NCBI RefSeq assembly: GCF_050948175.1
Contig: NW_027490113.1
Span: 1,116,001-1,180,000, forward strand
Direction of reading: 5' to 3'
Length of the DNA: 64,000 nt
Origin: Xylocopa sonorina
Lineage: Eukaryota > Arthropoda > Insecta > Hymenoptera > Apidae
Under the pieces are notes generated by a model that saw only the letters and a program-made list of their open reading frames with translations, did not search any database and was not told the DNA's origin. Both the position numbers and the translations under genes were made by a program. Below, piece by piece: positions 1 to 12,401 of this stretch (its first letter is position 1; each line of letters starts with the position of its first letter).

Positions 1-191
1 GAAACATATAAATGAGATGCGATATCGCGTTTAAGAATCATCAGAACTCTATTGCTACGATACGTAGACATCTGCATCCATTATGTCCTAGCGAGGAAGT
101 GTCGCATTCACATTCATTTGAAGTGTAGACGAGGAATACATAACACTTCGCAAATCATATTACATCTTACCATGAAACATAGAAATGAGAT

Positions 192-201
192 GCGATATCG
201 C
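192..201. other. Dyad GCGATATCGC (example of one per A-type monomer)
   Basis: A perfect 10-bp palindrome at monomer positions 21-30, present in most A-type monomers and containing GATATC. In one sub-lineage it becomes GCGATATCTCG, which keeps symmetry through the outer arms GAGAT and ATCTC. In B-type monomers it is GCAATATCTC, also flanked by GAGAT and ATCTC. No binding protein is known to me. Confidence 0.8.
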
Positions 202-258
202 GTTTTAAGAAGCATTAGAACTCTATTGCTACGATAGGTAGACATCTGCAAACGCTAT

Positions 259-272
259 TTCCTTGCAAGGAA
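259..272. other. Dyad TTCCTTGCAAGGAA (example of one per monomer)
   Basis: A perfect 14-bp palindrome at monomer positions 88-101, centred 69 bp from the GCGATATCGC centre. Many monomers have TTCCTAGCGAGGAA or TTCCTAGCAAGGAA, in which the outer TTCC/GGAA arms and the central GC stay while the inner pair is broken. The short monomers at 60147-60160 and 61533-61546 have a different but again perfect form, TTCCTAGCTAGGAA. Confidence 0.8.
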
Positions 273-663
273 GTGTCGCATTTACATTCATTTGAAGTGT
301 AGACGAGGAATACATAAAACTTCGCAAATCATATTATATCTAGCCATGAAACATAGAAATGAGATGCGACATCGCGTTTTAAGAAGCATTACGTATCTAT
401 TGCTACGATACGTAGACATCTGCAAACGCTATTTCCTAGCGAGGAAGTGTCGCATTCACATTCATTTGAAGTGTAGACGAGGAATACATAACACTTCGCA
501 AATCATATTATATCTTTTCATGAAAGATGGAAATGAGATGCGATATCGCGTTTTAAGAATCATAAGAACTCTATTGCTACGATACGTAGAAAACTGCAAA
601 CGCTATTTCCTTGCAAGGAAGTGTCGCATTTACATTCATTTGAAGTGTAGACGAGGAATACAT

Positions 664-3600
664 AACACTTCGCAAATCATATTATATCTTACCATGAAAC
701 ATAGAAATGAGATGCGTTATCGCGTTTTAAGGATCATAAGAACACTATTGCTACGATACGTAGACATCTGCAAACGCTACTTCCTAGCAAGGAAGTGTCG
801 CATTTACATTCATTTGAAGTGTAGACGAGGAATACATAACACTTCGCAAATCATATTATATCTTACCATGAAAGATAGAAATGAGATGCGATATCGCGTT
901 TTAAGAATCATAAGAACTCTATTGCTACGATACGTAGACAACTGCAAACGCTATTTCCTTGCAAGGAAGTGTCGCATTTACATTCATTTGAAGTGTAGAC
1001 GAGGAATACATGACACTTCGCAAATCATATTATATCTTACCATGAAACATAGAAATGAAATGCGATATCGCGTTTTAAGAAGCACTAAAAATCTATTGCT
1101 ACGATACGTAGACATCTGCAAACGCTATTTCCTTGCAAGGAAGTGTCGCATTTACATTCATTTGAAGTGCAGACGAGGAATACATAACACTTCGCAAATC
1201 ATATTATATCATACCATGAAACATAGAAATGAGATGCGATATCGCGTTTTAAGAAGCACTACAAATCTATTGCTACGATATGTAGACATCTGCAAACGCT
1301 ATTTCCTAGCGTGGAAGTGTCGCATTCACATTCATTTGAAGTGTAGACGAGGAATACATAACACTTCGCAAATCATATTACATCTTACCATGAAACATAG
1401 AAATGAGATGCAATATCGCGTTTTAAGAAGCATTAGAACTCTATTGCTACGATAGGTAGACATCTGCAAACGCAATTTCCTTGCAAGGAAGTGTCGCATT
1501 TACATTCATTTGAAGTGTAGACGAGGAATACATAACACCTCGCAAATCATATTATATCTTACCATGAAACGTAGAAATGAGATGCGATATCGCGTATTAA
1601 GAATCATAAGAACTCTATTGCTACGATACGTAGACATCTGCAAACGCTATTTCCTTGCAAGGAAGTGTCGCATTTACATTCATTTGAAGTGTAGACGAGG
1701 AATACATAACACTTCGCAAATCATATTATATCTTACCGTGAAACATAGAAATGAGATGCGATGTCGCGTTTTAAGAAGAATTAGAACTCTATTGCTACGA
1801 TAGGTAGACATCTGCAAACGCTATTTCCTTGCAAGGAAGTGTCGCATTTACATTCATTTGTAGTGTAGACGAGGAATACATAACACCTCGCAAATCATAT
1901 TATATCTTACCATGAAACATAGAAATGAGATGCGATATCGCGTATTAAGAATCATAAGAACTCTATTGCTACGATACGTAGACATCTGCAAACGCTATTT
2001 CCTTGCAAGGAAGTGTCGCATTTACATTCATTTGAAGTGCAGACGAGGAATACATAACACTTCGCAAATCATATTATATCTTACCATGAAAGATGGAAAT
2101 GAGATGCGATATCGCGTTTTAAGAATCATAAGAACTCTATTGCTACGATACGTAGAAAACTGCAAACGCAATTTCCTTGCAAGGAAGTGTCGCATTTACA
2201 TTCATTTGAATCGTATACGAGGAATGCATAACACTTCGCAATGAATATTATATCTTGTCATGAAACATAGATATGAGATGCAATATCTCGTTTTAAGAAG
2301 CATTTGAACTCTATTGCTACGATACCTAGACATCTGCAGACGCTATTTCCTAGCAAGGAAGTGTCGCATTTACATTCATTTGAAGTGTAGACGAGGAATA
2401 CATGACACGTCGCAAATCATATTATACCTTACCATGAAACATAGAAATGAGATGCGATATCGCGTTTTAAGAAGCATTAGAAATCTGTTGCTACGATACG
2501 TATACATCTGCAAACGCTATTTCTTTGCAAAGAAGTGTCGCATTTACATTCATTTGAAGTGTAGACGAGGAATACATAACACTTCGCAAATCATACTATA
2601 TCTTACCATGAAGCATAGAAATGAGATGCGATTTCGCGTTTTAAGAAGCATTAGAACTCTATTGCTACTTTAGGTAGACATCTGCAAACGCTATTTCCTA
2701 GCAAGGAAGTGTCGCATTTACATTCATTTGAAGTGCAGACGAGGAATACATAACACTTCGCAAATCATATTATATCTTACCATGAAACATAGAAATGAGA
2801 TGCGATATCGCGTTTTAGGAAGCATTAGAACACTATCGCTACGATACCTAGACATCTGCAGACGCTATTTCCTAGCAAGGAAGTGTCGCATTTACATTCA
2901 TTTGAAGTGTAGACGAGGAATACATAACACTTCGCAAATCATATTATATCTAGCCATGAAACATAGAAATGAGATGCGACATCGCGTTTTAAGAAGCATT
3001 AGAAATCTGTTGCTACGATACGTAGACATCTGCAAACAATATTTCTTTGCAAGGAAGTGTCGCATTTACATTCATTTGAAGTGTAGACGAGGAATACATA
3101 ACACTTCGCAAATCATACTATATCTTACCATGAAACATAGAAATGAGATGCGATTTCGCGTTTTAAGAAGCATTAGAACTCTATTGCTACGGTAGGTAGA
3201 CATCTGCAAACGCTATTTCCTAGCAAGGAAGTGTCGCATTTACATTCATTTGAAGTGTAGACGGGGAATACATAACACTTCGCAAATCATATTACATCTT
3301 ACCATGAAACATAGAAATGAGATGCAATATCGCGTTTTAAGAAGCATTAGAAATCTATAGCTACGATACGTAGACATCTGCAAACGCTATTTCCATGCTA
3401 GGAAGTGACGCATTTACACTCATTTGAATAGTAGACGAGGAATACTTGACACTTCGCAAATCATATTACATCTTACCATGAAACGTAGAAATGGGATGCG
3501 ATATCGCGTCTTAAGAAGCATTACATATCTATTGCTACGATACGTAGACATCTGCAAACGCTATTTCGTTGCAAGGAAGTGTCGCATTTACATTCATTTG

Positions 3601-4175
3601 AAGTGTAGACGAGGAATACATAACACTTCGCAAATCATATTATATCTTACCATGAAACATAGGAATGAGATGCGATATCGCGTTTTAAGAAGCATTAGAC
3701 CTCTATTGCAACGATAGGTAGACATCTGCAAACGCCATTTCCTTGCAAAGAAGTGTCGCTTTTACGCTAATTTGAATAGTAGACGAGGAATACATGACAC
3801 TTCGCAAATCATATTATATCTTACCATGAAACGTGGAAATGAGATGCGATATCGCGTTTTAAGAAGCATTCCATATCTATTGCTACGATACGTAGATATC
3901 TGCAAACGCTATTTCTTTGCAAGGAAGTGCCGCATTTACATTCATTTGAAGTGTAGACGAGGAATACATAACACTTCGCAAATCATATTATATCCTACCA
4001 TGAAACATGGAAATGAGATGCGATATCGCGTTTAAAGAAGCATTAGAACTCTATCGCTACGATACCTAGACATCTGCAGACGCTATTTCCTAGCAAGGAA
4101 GTGTCGCATTTACATTCATTTGAAGTGTAGACGAGGAATACATAACACTTCGCAAATCATATTATATCTTACCAT
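664..4175 (+). repeat. Irregular monomer series with short-range duplications
   Basis: About 20 monomers lie between the two long-range duplicates without one dominant higher-order period. Local pairs are visible. A two-monomer offset (348 bp) links ACACCTCGC and GCGTATTAAG variants near 1537-1596 to those near 1885-1944. A three-monomer offset (522 bp) links TTCTTTGCAA and GATTTCGCG variants near 2520-2640 to those near 3042-3160. One B-type monomer occurs at about 2239-2310 (CAATGAATATTA, GCAATATCTCG, CATTTGAAC). No gene is seen. Confidence 0.8.
2235..2310 (+). repeat. B-type monomer segment (first of about 35)
   Basis: This example has GCAATGAATATTATATCTTG, CATAGATATGAGATGCAATA, TCTCG and CATTTGAAC in place of the A-type GCAAATCATATTA, AGAAATGAG, GCGATATCGCG and CATTAGAAC. 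Other clear examples start near 11461, 16679, 17376, 18073, 18770, 23117, 23467, 24686, 26427, 30987, 35686, 39338, 39512, 44907, 49257, 54305, 57435, 60045 and 62817. Each carries two TGA triplets in the otherwise stop-free frame. Confidence 0.82.
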
Positions 4176-4839
4176 GAAACATATAAATGAGATGCGATAT
4201 CGCGTTTTAAGAATCATCAGAACTCTATTGCTACGATACGTAGACATCTGCATCCATTATGTCCTAGCGAGGAAGTGTCGCATTCACATTCATTTGAAGT
4301 GTAGACGAGGAATACATAACACTTCGCAAATCATATTACATCTTACCATGAAACATAGAAATGAGATGCGATATCGCGTTTTAAGAAGCATTAGAACTCT
4401 ATTGCTACGATAGGTAGACATCTGCAAACGCTATTTCCTTGCAAGGAAGTGTCGCATTTACATTCATTTGAAGTGTAGACGAGGAATACATAAAACTTCG
4501 CAAATCATATTATATCTAGCCATGAAACATAGAAATGAGATGCGACATCGCGTTTTAAGAAGCATTACGTATCTATTGCTACGATACGTAGACATCTGCA
4601 AACGCTATTTCCTAGCGAGGAAGTGTCGCATTCACATTCATTTGAAGTGTAGACGAGGAATACATAACACTTCGCAAATCATATTATATCTTTTCATGAA
4701 AGATGGAAATGAGATGCGATATCGCGTTTTAAGAATCATAAGAACTCTATTGCTACGATACGTAGAAAACTGCAAACGCTATTTCCTTGCAAGGAAGTGT
4801 CGCATTTACATTCATTTGAAGTGTAGACGAGGAATACAT
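4176..4839 (+). repeat. Long-range duplicate, copy 2
   Basis: This is the partner of 1-663 and carries the same rare variants in the same order, including CTGCATCCATTATGTCC at about 4248-4264. It keeps the full GTTTTAAG run that copy 1 lacks by one base. After 4840 the sequence changes to monomers with CATGACACTTCG and CATTAGAGCAC, not the ones that follow copy 1, so a copied segment ends here. Confidence 0.85.
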
Positions 4840-5883
4840 GACACTTCGCAAATCATATTATACCTTACCATGAAACATAGAAATGAGATGCGATATCGCG
4901 TTTTAAGAAGCATTAGAGCACTATTGCTACGATAGGTAGACATTTGCAAACGCTATTTCCTTGCAAGGAAGTTTCGCATTTACATTCATTTGAAGTGTAG
5001 ACGAGGAATACATAACACTTCGCAAATCATATTATATCTTACCATGAAACATAGAAATGAGATGCGATATCGCGTTTTAAGAAGCATTAGAACTCTATTG
5101 CTACGATAGGTAAACATCTGCAAACGCTATTTCCTTGCAAGGAAGTGTCGCATTTACATTCATTTGAAGTGTAGAAGAGGAATACATGACACATCGCAAA
5201 TCATATTATATCTTACCATGAAACAGAGAAATGAGATGCGATATCGCGTTTTAAGAAGCATTAGAACTCTATTTCTACGATACGTAGACATCTGCAAACG
5301 CTATTTCCTAGCGAGGAAGTGTCGCATTCACATTCATTTGAAGTGTAGACGAGGAATACATAACATTTCGCAAATCATATTATATCTTACCATGAAACGT
5401 AGATATGAGATGCGACATCGCGTTTTAAGAAGCATTAGAAAGCTAATGCTACGATACGTAGATATATGCAAACGCTATTTCCTAGCGAGGAAGTATCGCA
5501 TTCACATTCATTTGAAGTGTAGAAGAGGAATACATGACACATCGCAAATCATATTATATCTTACCATGAAACAGAGAAATGAGATGCGATATCGCGTTTT
5601 AAGAAGCATTAGAACTCTATTTCTACGATACCCAGACATCTGCAGACGCTATTTCCTAGCAAGGAAGTGTCGCATTTACATTCATTTGAAGTGTAGACGA
5701 GGAATACATAACACTTCGCAAATCATATTATATCTTACCATGAAACATAGAAATGAGATGCGATATCTCGTTTTAAGAAGCATTACAACACTATTGCTAC
5801 GATAGGTAGACAACTGCAAACGCTATTTCCTTGAAAGGAGTTGTCGCATTTACATTCATTAGAAGTGTAGAGGAGGAATACAT
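4840..5883 (+). repeat. Irregular monomers before the 15-mer block
   Basis: Six monomers with mixed variants. A two-monomer (348-bp) duplication is visible: the combination AGAAGAGGAATACATGACACATCG, then GAAACAGAGAAATGAG, then CTATTTCTACG occurs near 5172-5275 and again near 5520-5627. The stretch ends with a monomer carrying CATTAGAAGTGTAGAGGAGG at about 5857-5876, a variant that becomes common after 13.8 kb. No gene is seen. Confidence 0.75.
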
Positions 5884-8493
5884 AACACTTCGCAAATCAT
5901 ATTATATCTTACCATGAAACATAGAAATGAGATGCGATATTGCGTTTTAAGAAGCATCAGAAAGCTATTGCTACGATACGAAGACATCTGCAAACGCTAT
6001 TTCCTAGCGAGGAAGTATCGCATTCACATTCATTTGAAGTGTAGACGAGGAATACATGACACTTCGCAAATCATATTATATCTTACCATGAAACAGAGAA
6101 ATGAGATGCGATATCGCGTTTTAAGAAGCATTAGAAATCTGTTGCTACGATAGGTAAACATCTGCAAACGCTATTTCCTTGCAAGGAAGTGTCGCATTTA
6201 CATTCATTTGAAGTGTAGAAGAGGAATACATGACTCTTCGCAAATCATATTATATCTTACCATGAAACAGAGAAATGAGATGCGATATCGCGTTTTAAGA
6301 AGCATTAGAAAGCTATTGCTACGATACGTAGACATCTGCAAACGCTATTTCCTAACGAGGAAGTATCGCATTCACATTCATTTGAAGTGTAGACGAGGAA
6401 TACATGACACTTCGCAAATCATATTATATCTTACCATGAAACAGAGAAATGAGATGCGATGTCGCGTTTTAGGAAGCATTAGAAATCTATTGCTACGATA
6501 CGTAGACATCTGCAAACGCTATTTCCTAGCGAAGAAGTGTCGCATTCACATTCATTTGAAATGTAGACGAGGAATACATAACTCTTCGCAAATCATATTA
6601 TATCTTACCATGAAACATAGAAATGAGATGCGATATCGCGTTTTAAGAAGCATTAGAAAGCTATTGCTACGATACGTAGACATCCGCAAACGCTATTTCC
6701 TAGCGAGGAAGTATCGCATTCACATTCATTTGAAGTGTAGACGAGGAATACATAACACTACGCAAATCATGTTATATCTTACCATGAAACATAGAAATGA
6801 GATGCGATATCGCGTTTTAAGAAGCATTAGAAATCTATTGCTACGATACGTAGACATCTGCAAACTCTACTTCCTAGCGCGGAAGTTTCGCATTCACATT
6901 CATTTGAAGTGTAGACGAGGAAAACATAACACTTCGCAAATCATATTATATCTTACCATGAAACATAGATATGAGATGCGATATCGCGTTTTAAGAAGCA
7001 TTAGAAAGCTAATGCTACGATACGTAGACATCTGCAAACGCTACTTCCTAGCGACGAAGTATCGCATTCACATTCATTTGATGTGTAGACGAGGAGTACA
7101 TAACACTTCGCAAATCATGTTATATCTTACCATGAAACATAGAAATGAGATGCGATATCGCGTTTTAAGAAGCATTAGAATTCTATTGCTACGGTACGTA
7201 GACATCTGCAAACGCTATTTCCTAGCGAGGAAGTGTCGCATTCACATTCATTTGATGTGTAGACGAGGAATACATAACATTTCGCAAATCATATTATATC
7301 TTACCATGAAACATAGATATGAGATGCGATATCGCGTTTTAAGAAGCATTAGAAAGCTAATGCTACGATACGTAGATATCTGCAAACGTTATTTCCTAGC
7401 GAGGAAGTGTCGCATTCACATTCATTTGAAGTGCAGACGAGGAATACATAACACTTCGCAAATCAAAATATATCTTACCATGAAACATAGAAATGAGATG
7501 CGATATCGCGTTTTAAGAAGCATTAGAACACTATCGCTACGATACCTAGACATCTGCAGACGCTATTTCCTAGCAAGGAATTGTCGCATTTACATTCATT
7601 TGAAGTGTAGACGAGGAATACATGACACTTCGCAAATCATATTATATCTTACCATGAAACAGAGAAATGAGATGCGATATCGCGTTTTAAGAAGCATTAG
7701 AACACTATCGCTACGATACCTAGACATCTGCAGACGCTATTTCCTAGCAAGGAATTGTCGCATTTACATTCATTTGAAGTGTAGACGAGGAATACATGAC
7801 ACTTCGCAAATCATATTATATCTTACCATGAAACAGAGAAATGAGATGCGATATCGCGTTTTAAGAAGCATTAGAACTCTATTGCTACGATACCTAGACA
7901 TCTGCAGACGCTATTTCCTAGCAAGGAAGTGTCGCATTTACATTCATTTGAAGTGTAGAGGAGGAATACATAACACTTCGCAAATCATATTACATCTTAC
8001 CATGAAACATAGAAATGAGATGCGATATCGCGTTTTAAGAAGCATTAGAACACTATCGCTACGATACCTAGACATCTGCAGACGCTATTTCCTAGCAGGG
8101 AAGTGTCGCATTTACATTCATTTGATGTGTAGACGAGGAATACATAACACTTCGCAAATCATATTATATCTTGCCATGAAACATAGAAATGAGATGCGAT
8201 ATCGCGTTTTAAGAAGCATTAGAAATCTAATGCTACGATACGTAGATATCTGCAAACGCTATTTCCTAGCGAGGAAGTGTCGCATTCACATTCATTTGAA
8301 GTGTAGACGAGGAATACATAACACTTCGCAAATCATAATATATCTTACCATGAAACATAGAAATGAGATGCGATATCGCGTTTTAAGAAGCATTAGAACA
8401 CTATCGCTACGATACCTAGACATCTGCAGACGCTATTTCCTAGCAGGGAAGTGTCGCATTTACATTCATTTGATGTGTAGACGAGGAATACAT
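5884..8493 (+). repeat. 15-monomer higher-order repeat (2610 bp), copy 1
   Basis: Fifteen successive monomers recur in the same order 2610 bp downstream (15 x 174). Distinctive variants include GATATTGCG with CGAAGACATC, CCTAACGAGG, GACATCCGC, CAAACTCTAC with GCGCGGAAG, GCGACGAAG and AATCAAAATATATC. Two adjacent monomers inside the unit (about 7525-7872) appear identical to each other over a full period. No in-frame stop occurs in most of this unit, so it carries the longest apparent reading frame of the window (6208-8763). I treat that frame as non-coding because it is just the 58-codon satellite frame. Confidence 0.93.
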
Positions 8494-11008
8494 AACACTT
8501 CGCAAATCATATTATATCTTACCATGAAACATAGAAATGAGATGCGATATTGCGTTTTAAGAAGCATTAGAAAGCTATTGCTACGATACGAAGACATCTG
8601 CAAACGCTATTTCCTAGCGAGGAAGTATCGCATTCACATTCATTTGAAGTGTAGACGAGGAATACATGACACTTCGCAAATCATATTATATCTTACCATG
8701 AAACAGAGAAATGAGATGCGATATCGCGTTTTAAGAAGCATTAGAAATCTGTTGCTACGATAGGTAAACATCTGCAAACGCTATTTCCTTGCAAGGAAGT
8801 GTCGCATTTACATTCATTTGAAGTGTAGAAGAGGAATACATGACTCTTCGCAAATCATATTATATCTTACCATGAAACAGAGAAATGAGATGCGATATCG
8901 CGTTTTAAGAAGCATTAGAAAGCTATTGCTACGATACGTAGACATCTGCAAACGCTATTTCCTAACGAGGAAGTATCGCATTCACATTCATTTGAAGTGT
9001 AGACGAGGAATACATGACACTTCGCAAATCATATTATATCTTACCATGAAACAGAGAAATGAGATGCGATGTCGCGTTTTAGGAAGCATTAGAAATCTAT
9101 TGCTACGATACGTAGACATCTGCAAACGCTATTTCCTAGCGAAGAAGTGTCGCATTCACATTCATTTGAAATGTAGACGAGGAATACATAACTCTTCGCA
9201 AATCATATTATATCTTACCATGAAACATAGAAATGAGATGCGATATCGCGTTTTAAGAAGCATTAGAAAGCTATTGCTACGATACGTAGACATCCGCAAA
9301 CGCTATTTCCTAGCGAGGAAGTATCGCATTCACATTCATTTGAAGTGTAGACGAGGAATACATAACACTACGCAAATCATGTTATATCTTACCATGAAAC
9401 ATAGAAATGAGATGCGATATCGCGTTTTAAGAAGCATTAGAAATCTATTGCTACGATACGTAGACATCTGCAAACTCTACTTCCTAGCGCGGAAGTTTCG
9501 CATTCACATTCATTTGAAGTGTAGACGAGGAAAACATAACACTTCGCAAATCATATTATATCTTACCATGAAACATAGATATGAGATGCGATATCGCGTT
9601 TTAAGAAGCATTAGAAAGCTAATGCTACGATACGTAGACATCTGCAAACGCTACTTCCTAGCGACGAAGTATCGCATTCACATTCATTTGATGTGTAGAC
9701 GAGGAGTACATAACACTTCGCAAATCATGTTATATCTTACCATGAAACATAGAAATGAGATGCGATATCGCGTTTTAAGAAGCATTAGAATTCTATTGCT
9801 ACGGTACGTAGACATCTGCAAACGCTATTTCCTAGCGAGGAAGTGTCGCATTCACATTCATTTGATGTGTAGACGAGGAATACATAACATTTCGCAAATC
9901 ATATTATATCTTACCATGAAACATAGATATGAGATGCGATATCGCGTTTTAAGAAGCATTAGAAAGCTAATGCTACGATACGTAGATATCTGCAAACGTT
10001 ATTTCCTAGCGAGGAAGTGTCGCATTCACATTCATTTGAAGTGCAGACGAGGAATACATAACACTTCGCAAATCAAAATATATCTTACCATGAAACATAG
10101 AAATGAGATGCGATATCGCGTTTTAAGAAGCATTAGAACACTATCGCTACGATACCTAGACATCTGCAGACGCTATTTCCTAGCAAGGAATTGTCGCATT
10201 TACATTCATTTGAAGTGTAGACGAGGAATACATGACACTTCGCAAATCATATTATATCTTACCATGAAACAGAGAAATGAGATGCGATATCGCGTTTTAA
10301 GAAGCATTAGAACACTATCGCTACGATACCTAGACATCTGCAGACGCTATTTCCTAGCAAGGAATTGTCGCATTTACATTCATTTGAAGTGTAGACGAGG
10401 AATACATGACACTTCGCAAATCATATTATATCTTACCATGAAACAGAGAAATGAGATGCGATATCGCGTTTTAAGAAGCATTAGAACTCTATTGCTACGA
10501 TACCTAGACATCTGCAGACGCTATTTCCTAGCAAGGAAGTGTCGCATTTACATTCATTTGAACTGTAGAGGAGGAATACATAACACTTCGCAAATCATAT
10601 TACATCTTACCATGAAACATAGAAATGAGATGCGATATCGCGTTTTAAGAAGCATTAGAACACTATCGCTACGATACCTAGACATCTGCAGACGCTATTT
10701 CCTAGCAGGGAAGTGTCGCATTTACATTCATTTGATGTGTAGACGAGGAATACATAACACTTCGCAAATCATATTATATCTTGCCATGAAACATAGAAAT
10801 GAGATGCGATATCGCGTTTTAAGAAGCATTAGAAATCTAATGCTACGATACGTAGATATCTGCAAACGCTATTTCCTAGCGAGGAAGTGTCGCATTCACA
10901 TTCATTTGAAGTGTAGACGAGGAATACATAACACTTCGCAAATCATAATATATCTTACCATGAAACATAGAAATGAGATGCGATATCGCGTTTTAAGAAG
11001 CATTAGAA
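8494..11008 (+). repeat. 15-monomer higher-order repeat, copy 2
   Basis: This copy repeats the preceding unit monomer for monomer. By eye I found one substitution: GAAGTGTAGAGG at about 7950 is GAACTGTAGAGG at about 10560. Agreement ends near 11008, where the unit continues with GATGCCTAGAC and a different monomer order, so the last part of the unit is missing or replaced. Such identity implies a recent duplication or gene conversion, unless it reflects an assembly duplication. Confidence 0.92.
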
Positions 11009-12401
11009 CACTTTCGCTACGATGCCTAGACATCTGCAGACGCTATTTCCTAGCAAGGAAGTGTCGCATTTACATTCATTTGAAGTGTAGACGAGGAATA
11101 CATAACACTTCGCAAATCATATTATATCTTGCCATGAAACATAGAAATGAAATGCGATATCGCGTTTTAAGAAGCATTAGAAATCTATTGCTACGATACA
11201 TAGACATCTGCAAACGCTATTTCCTAGCGAGGAAGTGTCGCATTCACATTCATTTGAAGTGTAGACGAGGAATACATAACACTTCGCAAATCATATTATA
11301 TCTTACCATGAAAGATAGAAATGAGATGCGATATCGCGTTTTAAGAATCATATGAACTCTATTGCTACGATACGTAGACATCTGCAATCGTTATATCCTT
11401 GCAAGGATGTGTCGCATTTACTTTCATTTGAATCGTAGACGAGGAGTGCATAACACTTCCCAATGAATATTATATCTTATCATGAAACATAGATATGAGA
11501 TGCAATATCTCGTTTTAGGAAGCATTTGAACCCTATTGCTTCGATACGTAGACATATGCAAACGCTATTTCCTTGCAAGGAAGTGTCGCATTTACACTCA
11601 TTTGAAGTGTAGAGGAGGAATACATAACACTTCGCAAATCATATTACATCTTACCATGAAACATAGAAATGGGATGCGCTATCGAGTTTTAAGAAGCATT
11701 AGAACACTATTGCTACGATAGGTAGATATTTGCAAACGCTATTACCTGGCAAGGAAATATCGCATTTACATTCATTTGAAGTGTAGAGGAGGAATACATA
11801 ACACTTAGCAAATCATATTACATCTTACCATTAAACATAGAAATGTGATGCGATATCGCGTTTTAAGAAGCATTAGAACTCTATTGCTACGATACCTAGA
11901 CATCTGCAGACGCTATTTCCAAGCAAGGAAGTTTCGCATTTACATTCATTTTAAGTGTAGAGGAGGAATACTTAACACTTCGCAAATCATATTACGTCTT
12001 ACCATGAAACATAGAAATGAGATGCGATATCGCGTTTTAAGAAGCATTAGAACTCTATTGCTACGATACCTAGATATCTGCAGACGCTATTTCCTAGCAA
12101 GGAAGTGTCGCATTTACATTCATTTGAAGTGTAGACGAGGAATACATAACACTTCGCAAATCAGATTATATCTTGCCATGAAACATAGAAATGAGATGCG
12201 ATATCGCGTTTTAAGAAGCATTAGAAATCAATTGCTACGATACGTAGACATCTGCAAACGCCATTTCCTAGCGAGGAAGTGTCGCATTCACATTCATTTG
12301 AAGTGTAGACGAGGAATACATAACACTTCGCAAATCATATTATATCTTACCATGAAAGATAGAAATGAGATGCGATATCGCGTTTTAAGAATCATAAGAA
12401 C
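11009..12401 (+). repeat. Mixed monomers with one B-type copy
   Basis: Eight monomers of heterogeneous type. A B-type monomer lies at about 11461-11530 (CAATGAATATTATATC, GCAATATCTCG, CATTTGAACCC). One monomer has CTATTACCTGGCAAGGAAATATCG at about 11740-11762 and TTAGCAAATC at about 11806; a similar CTGGCAAGGAAATATCG monomer reappears near 36315. No gene or unique sequence is visible. Confidence 0.75.

Larger units (their letters stand above)
1..663 (+). repeat. Long-range duplicate, copy 1 (24 monomers from its partner)
   Basis: This stretch is nearly identical to 4176-4839. Diagnostic shared variants are ATATAAATGAG, CTGCATCCATTATGTCC, AATACATAAAACTTCG, GACATCGCG with CATTACGTATC, and CTTTTCATGAAAGATGG. 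The offset is 4175 bp before about position 31 and 4176 bp (24 x 174) after it, because this copy lacks one T in the GCGTTTTAAG run. The left limit lies outside the window, so the true duplicated segment may be longer. Similarity stops near 664/4840, where the partner continues with different monomers. Confidence 0.85.

Noticed and set aside
6208..8763. 851-residue open reading frame as a giant repeat-protein gene
   Set aside because: It is the ordinary satellite frame kept open by chance over 15 monomers. The same frame is broken elsewhere by TAG at the CGATAGGTA site, by two TGAs in B-type monomers and by single-base indels, and its starts and stops follow monomer variants, not gene signals.
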